Assembly: GCA_944326125.1 (NCBI GenBank)
Contig: CALVCR010000138.1
Span: forward strand, 1 to 47,258
Reading direction: 5' to 3'
Length of the DNA stretch: 47,258 nt
DNA from: Candidatus Gastranaerophilales bacterium
Lineage (GTDB): Bacteria; Cyanobacteriota; Vampirovibrionia; Gastranaerophilales; Gastranaerophilaceae
Shown piece after piece: positions 43,206-47,258 of this stretch; position 1 is the first letter of the stretch, and every line of letters starts with the position of its first letter. The translations under genes and the position numbers were made by a program. The notes under the pieces were generated by a model, which saw only the letters and a list, made by a program, of their open reading frames with translations, had not been told where the DNA came from and did not search any database.

Positions 43206-44789
43206 TTACCGTGAAATCCTTAAATGTCTGTTTTCACCTTCGCCTATTGAAGTACTTTGCAAACCATATTGTTCTACAAGTTCGTGCTGAAGTTTTCTTA
43301 TCTGTGTAGATTGAGGCTCCAGTTCAATAACTTCTGCGCCGTCCATAACTTGTTTTATAGCAGCTTTCACTTCATCCAATGCTTCTTCTGTCTCATCCTT
43401 ATAACCGGTATCATACTCATTATCATAAGGTCTTATATCAAGCGCATCTTTTAAAACTTTCTGAATCTGTGCCATAGAGTTTGTTTTTACGTAAAATATT
43501 TGTACTCTGTATTCTTTGGCGGTATTTAAAATCTTGGCACCGCCTTTGGCAAAGTTTTTGTGAGCAATTACAATATCCGCATCTTCAATATTTCTTGTAA
43601 TTTCAAGATTAAAATCAAGTCTTTCAATGAGTTTTTCAACAATTGTTCTTGAAACCGCATAAAGGTACACTTTTCTGAGAGGCTTATTCTGCTCGCAATA
43701 CTTCTGACGGGAGAATGAAAAGTTCATACTGTTCTCTTCACGCTCAACAGGTTTTTCTCCTGTCTGATGAGGAGCTGCATCTTGCGGAAGTTCTGAAGTA
43801 GATACATTTTCTCCTTCAACTTTCCTGAGTTCAGGTCTTATCGGCCAGCCTCTTAAGATATAATCAACAGCTTCTGCCGTATTTTTATAAACAGCAAGAG
43901 TATTTCTATCAATAATTTCTATAACAACATCAAAGGTAGGCTGTTTTTCCCTTTCAAGGACTGTCTTTTGGGAAGCTCTTCTTTTTGCCTCATCATCCCC
44001 TAAAGTTACTGACTGAATTCCGCCGACCAAATCTGAAAGAGTCGGGTTTTTAATCAAACTCTCAAGGCAGTTCCCGTGAGCGGTTGCAATAAGCATAACA
44101 CCGCGTTCCGCAATTGTTCTTGCAGCCTGTGCTTCAGCTTCAGTCCCGATTTCATCCACAACTATAACCTCGGGAGTGTGATTTTCTACAGCCTCAATCA
44201 TAATATCTTTTTGATATTCAGGCTGCGCAACCTGCATTCTTCTTGCTGAGCCGACCGCAGGATGCGGAGTATCACCGTCTCCTGCAATTTCATTTGAAGT
44301 ATCAACTATGACAACTCTTTTTCCGAGCTCATCAGCGACAAGTCTTGATATTTCACGAAGCTTGGTAGTTTTCCCAACTCCCGGAGGACCTAAGAAAAGT
44401 ATACTCTTACCCTGAGTACAAATATCTTTTATGCAGGCTATAGTTCCTGTAACGACTCGGCCTATACGACATGTAAGCCCTACAACTTTCCCCTGTCTGT
44501 TTCTTATACCGCTAATTCTGTGTAAAGTTCCCGGAATACCGGTTCTGTTATCATGAGTAAACTCCTGAAGATGAGAAGTTATAAAACTTATATCCTCATC
44601 GTTAACAATATCACAATTAAGCCTGTCAATTTTACCGCCGGCATGTCTAACCTCCGGAACTCTGCCGATATCGAGCACAATTTCAATAACGTCATCCAGC
44701 TGATTGCCGGACAAAGCAGAGATAACCTTTTGGGGCATAATGGCCAATAGTCTTTCCAGGTCATTGTGAAATTGTAAATTACTTGTCAT
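43206..44789 (-). CDS. ycf45: Ycf45-like AAA ATPase with R3H domain
   Basis: A 527-aa ATPase related to plastid/cyanobacterial Ycf45 and to sporulation protein SpoIIIAA. The Walker A is GPPGVGKTT and the Walker B region VIVVDEIGTEAEAQA, with VIVDTSNEIAGDGDTPHPA and SARRMQVAQPEYQ between them. A Pro/Glu-rich linker (about 330-355) separates this from a C-terminal part (about 365-527) with an R3H-like motif (RKLQH, RxxxH), which suggests single-stranded nucleic-acid binding. Its role is unknown. It lies upstream of fliP, but the separate fliP promoter suggests it is not in that operon. A TATA-like stretch sits just before the ATG, and the only Shine-Dalgarno-like AAAGG is about 15 nt away. Confidence 0.9.
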   Translation of the reverse strand: MTSNLQFHNDLERLLAIMPQKVISALSGNQLDDVIEIVLDIGRVPEVRHAGGKIDRLNCDIVNDEDISFITSHLQEFTHDNRTGIPGTLHRISGIRNRQGKVVGLTCRIGRVVTGTIACIKDICTQGKSILFLGPPGVGKTTKLREISRLVADELGKRVVIVDTSNEIAGDGDTPHPAVGSARRMQVAQPEYQKDIMIEAVENHTPEVIVVDEIGTEAEAQAARTIAERGVMLIATAHGNCLESLIKNPTLSDLVGGIQSVTLGDDEAKRRASQKTVLEREKQPTFDVVIEIIDRNTLAVYKNTAEAVDYILRGWPIRPELRKVEGENVSTSELPQDAAPHQTGEKPVEREENSMNFSFSRQKYCEQNKPLRKVYLYAVSRTIVEKLIERLDFNLEITRNIEDADIVIAHKNFAKGGAKILNTAKEYRVQIFYVKTNSMAQIQKVLKDALDIRPYDNEYDTGYKDETEEALDEVKAAIKQVMDGAEVIELEPQSTQIRKLQHELVEQYGLQSTSIGEGENRHLRISR

Positions 44790-44966
44790 GTTTATATAAA
44801 ATGCCTTTCTGCTCTCGCATTTGGCTGCAAACTATTTAAGCTATCTCCTAATTTTATTATATCATATTTTTACATTCTTATGAGAGGTTTGTCACGATTG
44901 TAAAGATATATTAAGGCATCTTTAAGTGTCTGAAATACGCTTAATAGCTAGGTTTAGGACAGCAAT

Positions 44967-44995
44967 AAAAAAGCGGGAGCTTAGTTCCCGCTTTT
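44967..44995 (-). terminator. Terminator of the 99-aa gene
   Basis: AAAAGCGGGA pairs with TCCCGCTTTT around a 7-nt loop; on the minus strand six T follow. Confidence 0.85.
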
Positions 44996-45013
44996 AAAAT
45001 ACCTTATTCTTTT

Positions 45014-45313
45014 TTATACTCCTGACTCGTTTTTATCCTTTACTTTAGCCTGCTCTTCTTTAGCCGCTTCTTCGTCTTGTGTTTCTCTCTTCTGTTCCAG
45101 CTCTTCATTATACATTACCGCAAACTGTTCATACAGTTCTGAATCTTCCAAAATTTCATCCAGTTCAAGGTAGTTATTTTCATCAACATTTGCTTCTGTA
45201 TATTTGTCTGCATCAACACCATATTTTTGAGCCTGATTAGCAGTCAGTTTATCTGCTCCGATGGTTTTGATTATAAAGTTTTTCAGAACATTTGGGTTAA
45301 TATTAGTTGACAT
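45014..45313 (-). CDS. Small acidic protein with an EF-hand-like loop
   Basis: A 99-aa protein of very acidic composition. ANVDENNYLELDEI has the spacing of an EF-hand loop (N-x-D-x-N-N-x-L-x3-E) but with Asn at positions 1, 5 and 6, so calcium binding is uncertain. A Lys/Glu-rich charged tail (RETQDEEAAKEEQAKVKD) follows. There is no signal peptide or membrane span. A good Shine-Dalgarno (AAGGAGA) and a strong terminator show an expressed gene. It may be a small calcium-buffering or regulatory protein; this is inference. Confidence 0.65.
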   Translation of the reverse strand: MSTNINPNVLKNFIIKTIGADKLTANQAQKYGVDADKYTEANVDENNYLELDEILEDSELYEQFAVMYNEELEQKRETQDEEAAKEEQAKVKDKNESGV

Positions 45314-45366
45314 AATTCTGTCTCCTTATTGCTTATTCATCTTACTTATATATTTAAAGTATATAA

Positions 45367-45380
45367 AAATTAGCTAATTT
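45367..45380. repeat. Perfect 14-bp palindrome, candidate operator
   Basis: AAATTAGCTAATTT is its own reverse complement. It sits just upstream of a minus-strand TATACT (45363-45358) that would be the -10 for the 99-aa gene. Confidence 0.4.
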
Positions 45381-45388
45381 CAGAGTTG

Positions 45389-45416
45389 ATAAAAATTGTT
45401 ACAAAAGTTAACAATT
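45389..45416 (-). terminator. AT-rich terminator of glmU
   Basis: AATTGTTA/TAACAATT with a 7-nt loop overlaps the glmU stop codon and is followed by TTTTT on the minus strand. Confidence 0.5.
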
Positions 45417-46685
45417 CTTTTTAACCCAGTTTTCCAGAACTCTTAACGGAGCTCTTGTAATTGCAAGGGCCCAGGCAGGAATATTTTTTGTAATCACACC
45501 GACTGCACCAACGTTAGCACCCTCTTCAATAGTAACCGGTGCAACTAAGACGGAATTAGAGCCGATTTTTGCATTATCTTTAATAACGGTTTTACTCTTA
45601 ACTTTTGTAAGAGGGTTGTAATTAGCAGTAATTGTTCCGGCACCGATATTAACATTCGAACCGATTTCGCTGTCACCGAGATAAGTAAGGTGACAAGCAT
45701 TAGTATGAGATTTTATTGTAGTCTTTTTAACTTCAACAAAGTTGCCTATTTTAACATAATCTTCAAGAACTACATCCCCGCGTAAATGAGCAAACGGACC
45801 TATTTTACAATGAGAGCCTATTTTATTTTTTCCGTTAATATAGCAGGAAGGATAAATAACAGTATCATGTCCGATTTCTGTTTCAGGACTAATCCAAGTT
45901 GTAGACGGATCAATTATTTCAACGCCGTTATCAAGATGTTTTTGCAAAGATCTGTTATTCATAAGTTTTGCAGCTTCGGCAAGCTGCGATTTAGAATTGA
46001 TACCGAAGATTTCTTCATTGTTCTTTAAAGTATAAACACAGGCCTTTAGTCCGTTATTATTTGCCCATTTTACAATATCAGTAAGATAATACTCGCCCTG
46101 AGCATTATTTGTTTTCAGATCTGCAAAAGCATGTTTAAGTTTTTCCCAGTTTAAACAATAGCATCCGGCATTAATTTCCTTAACAGCTTTTTGTTCTTGA
46201 TCAGCATCTTTTTCTTCAACTATTGCATCCAGAGATCCGTCCGATTTTCTTATAATCCTTCCCAGACCTGCAGGATCATCAAAAACAGCACTCATAACTG
46301 TTAAATCAGCTCCGGAAGAGGAATGGTAGTCAACAAATTCTTTTAAAGATTCCGTTGTAATAAGCGGGATATCGCCATTAAGAATCAAAATATTTCCTGA
46401 ATAATTTTCAAGATACGGTAATGCCATACTCACAGCATGACCTGTTCCAAGCTGAGGGGACTGAAGCACAGGCTTTGATTCAGGATAGTAATCTTTCAAA
46501 TATTCCTCCACTCTTTCAGCCTGATGCCCGACAATCACAAAATTTTCATCTGCTAAACCAGTCTTATTTACAGCATCCAAAACATAACCTAAAAGAGTTT
46601 TATCAAATATTGTATGTAAAACTTTCGGTACATCAGATTTCATTCTTGTACCCTTGCCTGCTGCCATTATTATTGACTTAATCAT
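45408..46685 (-). CDS. glmU: Bifunctional UDP-GlcNAc pyrophosphorylase/glucosamine-1-phosphate acetyltransferase
   Basis: Makes UDP-GlcNAc for peptidoglycan and LPS. The uridyltransferase half has MAAGKGTRMKSDVPKVLH, LGTGHAVSMA, NGDIPLI and EINAGCYC (about 1-225). The left-handed beta-helix acetyltransferase half has NACHLTYLGDSEIGSNVNIG and GAGTITANYN. It has 425 aa against about 456 in E. coli; the shortening lies in the C-terminal tail and between modules, but both active sites are present. An AGGGGGA site precedes the ATG. Confidence 0.95.
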   Translation of the reverse strand: MIKSIIMAAGKGTRMKSDVPKVLHTIFDKTLLGYVLDAVNKTGLADENFVIVGHQAERVEEYLKDYYPESKPVLQSPQLGTGHAVSMALPYLENYSGNILILNGDIPLITTESLKEFVDYHSSSGADLTVMSAVFDDPAGLGRIIRKSDGSLDAIVEEKDADQEQKAVKEINAGCYCLNWEKLKHAFADLKTNNAQGEYYLTDIVKWANNNGLKACVYTLKNNEEIFGINSKSQLAEAAKLMNNRSLQKHLDNGVEIIDPSTTWISPETEIGHDTVIYPSCYINGKNKIGSHCKIGPFAHLRGDVVLEDYVKIGNFVEVKKTTIKSHTNACHLTYLGDSEIGSNVNIGAGTITANYNPLTKVKSKTVIKDNAKIGSNSVLVAPVTIEEGANVGAVGVITKNIPAWALAITRAPLRVLENWVKKNC

Positions 46686-46711
46686 ACTAAATTCCCCCTG
46701 TTAACAAAATA

Positions 46712-46720
46712 ATTTTAGCA
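46712..46720 (-). promoter_or_regulatory. Extended -10 promoter of glmU
   Basis: TGCTAAAAT on the minus strand, an extended -10 with one mismatch, about 27 nt before the glmU start codon. Confidence 0.45.
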
Positions 46721-46861
46721 CAAAACGAAAATCAGAGGGAAATCTGTATTAAATTTATTTACAGTAATGAGCCATCGCTACATTATATTTAAAAAATCTT
46801 CACAAACCGTTTGCAATTTAAATATGTTTATTTTAGTATTACATCATACGCCGATTTATAG

Positions 46862-46884
46862 AGAATGTGTTTAATCCACATTCT
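46862..46884. repeat. 8-bp perfect hairpin in the rpmG upstream region
   Basis: AGAATGTG and CACATTCT pair around TTTAATC. No T-run of useful length follows, so it is more likely a regulatory or stability element than a terminator. Confidence 0.4.
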
Positions 46885-46975
46885 ATTTTAAAAAGGTCAA
46901 AAAAGGGGCAATTTATACTGGCTACAACCCCTAAAATAGCATTATAAAGAAAGTTAATTATAAAGGAACAGCAAA

Positions 46976-47143
46976 ATGGGTATCAAAGGTAAAAACGACA
47001 GAATGGTAGTTCTTGCTTGTGAAGATTGCAAGGAAAGAAATTACACTACAGTAAAAAATAAAAAGAACACAAAAGACAGATTAGAATTAAGCAAATACTG
47101 TCCGACTTGCAAAAAGCATACTACTCACAAAGAAACGAAATAA
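46976..47143 (+). CDS. rpmG: 50S ribosomal protein L33
   Basis: A 55-aa protein ([20 protein letters not shown] at the start). It has the zinc-binding form, with CEDC and CPTC pairs, and the family segment [31 protein letters not shown] lies before the ATG. Position and neighbour (tRNA-Trp) match the common bacterial order rpmG-trnW-secE-nusG, so secE would be expected just past the window. Confidence 0.95.
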   Translation: MGIKGKNDRMVVLACEDCKERNYTTVKNKKNTKDRLELSKYCPTCKKHTTHKETK

Positions 47144-47145
47144 GG

Positions 47146-47198
47146 CGTGAATCGTGAATCGTGAATCGGTTCCTGCGAATCACGAATTGCGAATCACG
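47146..47198. repeat. Long imperfect hairpin built from 7-nt repeats
   Basis: Three tandem CGTGAAT units (47146-47166) plus CG form a 23-nt arm that pairs with 47176-47198 around a 7-nt loop (GTTCCTG). Pairing fails only at three A-A positions, spaced exactly 7 nt apart, and two pairs are G-T. It begins 3 nt after the rpmG stop and is followed by GTTTT, so it may end rpmG transcripts. Confidence 0.8.
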
Positions 47199-47203
47199 GT
47201 TTT

Positions 47204-47258
47204 GCGTCCTTAGTTCAGTTGGTAGAACGTCGGTCTCCAAAACCGGATGTCGAGGGTT
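47204..47258 (+). tRNA. tRNA-Trp (anticodon CCA), 3' end outside the window
   Basis: Acceptor 5' strand GCGTCCT, D arm TAGTTCAGTTGGTAGAAC, and an anticodon arm with CTCCAAA giving CCA are all visible; the sequence stops inside the T arm. It follows rpmG after about 60 nt. Confidence 0.93.

Overview
The window is AT-rich, densely coded bacterial chromosome with a Gram-negative envelope: a tripartite RND pump with a TolC-type outer-membrane protein, a TonB/ExbB/ExbD motor, and flagellar export genes. It encodes close homologues of Ycf23 (DUF561) and Ycf45 (AAA-R3H ATPase), families known mainly from cyanobacteria and plastids, but no photosynthesis gene. Together with flagellar genes, EF-hand-like proteins and low GC this points to a non-photosynthetic relative of Cyanobacteria (Vampirovibrionia/Melainabacteria, probably Gastranaerophilales). 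The lineage is inferred from gene content, not from a tree.

Layout. 1-5.6 kb: speD, an M16 metalloprotease, and a convergent proA-tyrA operon preceded by a small unknown gene. 5.7-9.2 kb: tRNA-Arg(ACG), a large EF-hand/calpain-like cysteine protease and a small unknown gene. 9.3-11.7 kb: rfbC-rfbB-rfbA (dTDP-sugar synthesis, no rfbD). 11.7-12.2 kb: an SMR exporter behind a guanidine-I (ykkC) riboswitch. 12.3-13.2 kb: hsp20 and a small unknown gene. 13.2-19.0 kb: RND efflux operon. 19.1-20.0 kb: two unknown genes. 20.1-21.9 kb: holA-holB. 21.9-24.7 kb: tonB-exbB-exbD-exbD. 24.7-26.8 kb: two paralogous exported proteins and a PDZ-less trypsin-like protease. 27.0-28.5 kb: ycf23 and a family 2 glycosyltransferase. 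28.6-33.5 kb: signalling operon (GAF-HD-GYP, TPR protein, two LuxR-type response regulators, pentapeptide protein). 33.5-37.1 kb: a GNAT-like protein, rpmB and leuS. 37.1-43.1 kb: flagellar export operon fliP-fliQ-fliR-flhB-flhA with a PilZ gene and a small membrane protein. 43.2-46.7 kb: ycf45, a small acidic protein and glmU. 46.9 kb to the end: rpmG, a long hairpin repeat and the 5' part of tRNA-Trp, the usual start of an rpmG-trnW-secE-nusG cluster.

There is no gene-free stretch over 300 bases. The longest is 46686-46975, which holds the glmU and rpmG promoters and one hairpin; 12035-12286 holds the riboswitch and a terminator. No CRISPR array, insertion sequence, prophage or integrase gene is visible.

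The least expected signals are a set of genes whose -10 box sits 7-9 nt before the start codon with no Shine-Dalgarno sequence (likely leaderless mRNAs); the guanidine riboswitch/exporter pair; a 23-position hairpin built from 7-nt repeats with A-A mismatches at a fixed 7-nt period; two TolR/ExbD genes sharing a nearly identical 58-nt membrane-anchor block; an HD-GYP protein with GYY in place of GYP; and a cytoplasmic-looking EF-hand/calpain-like protein.
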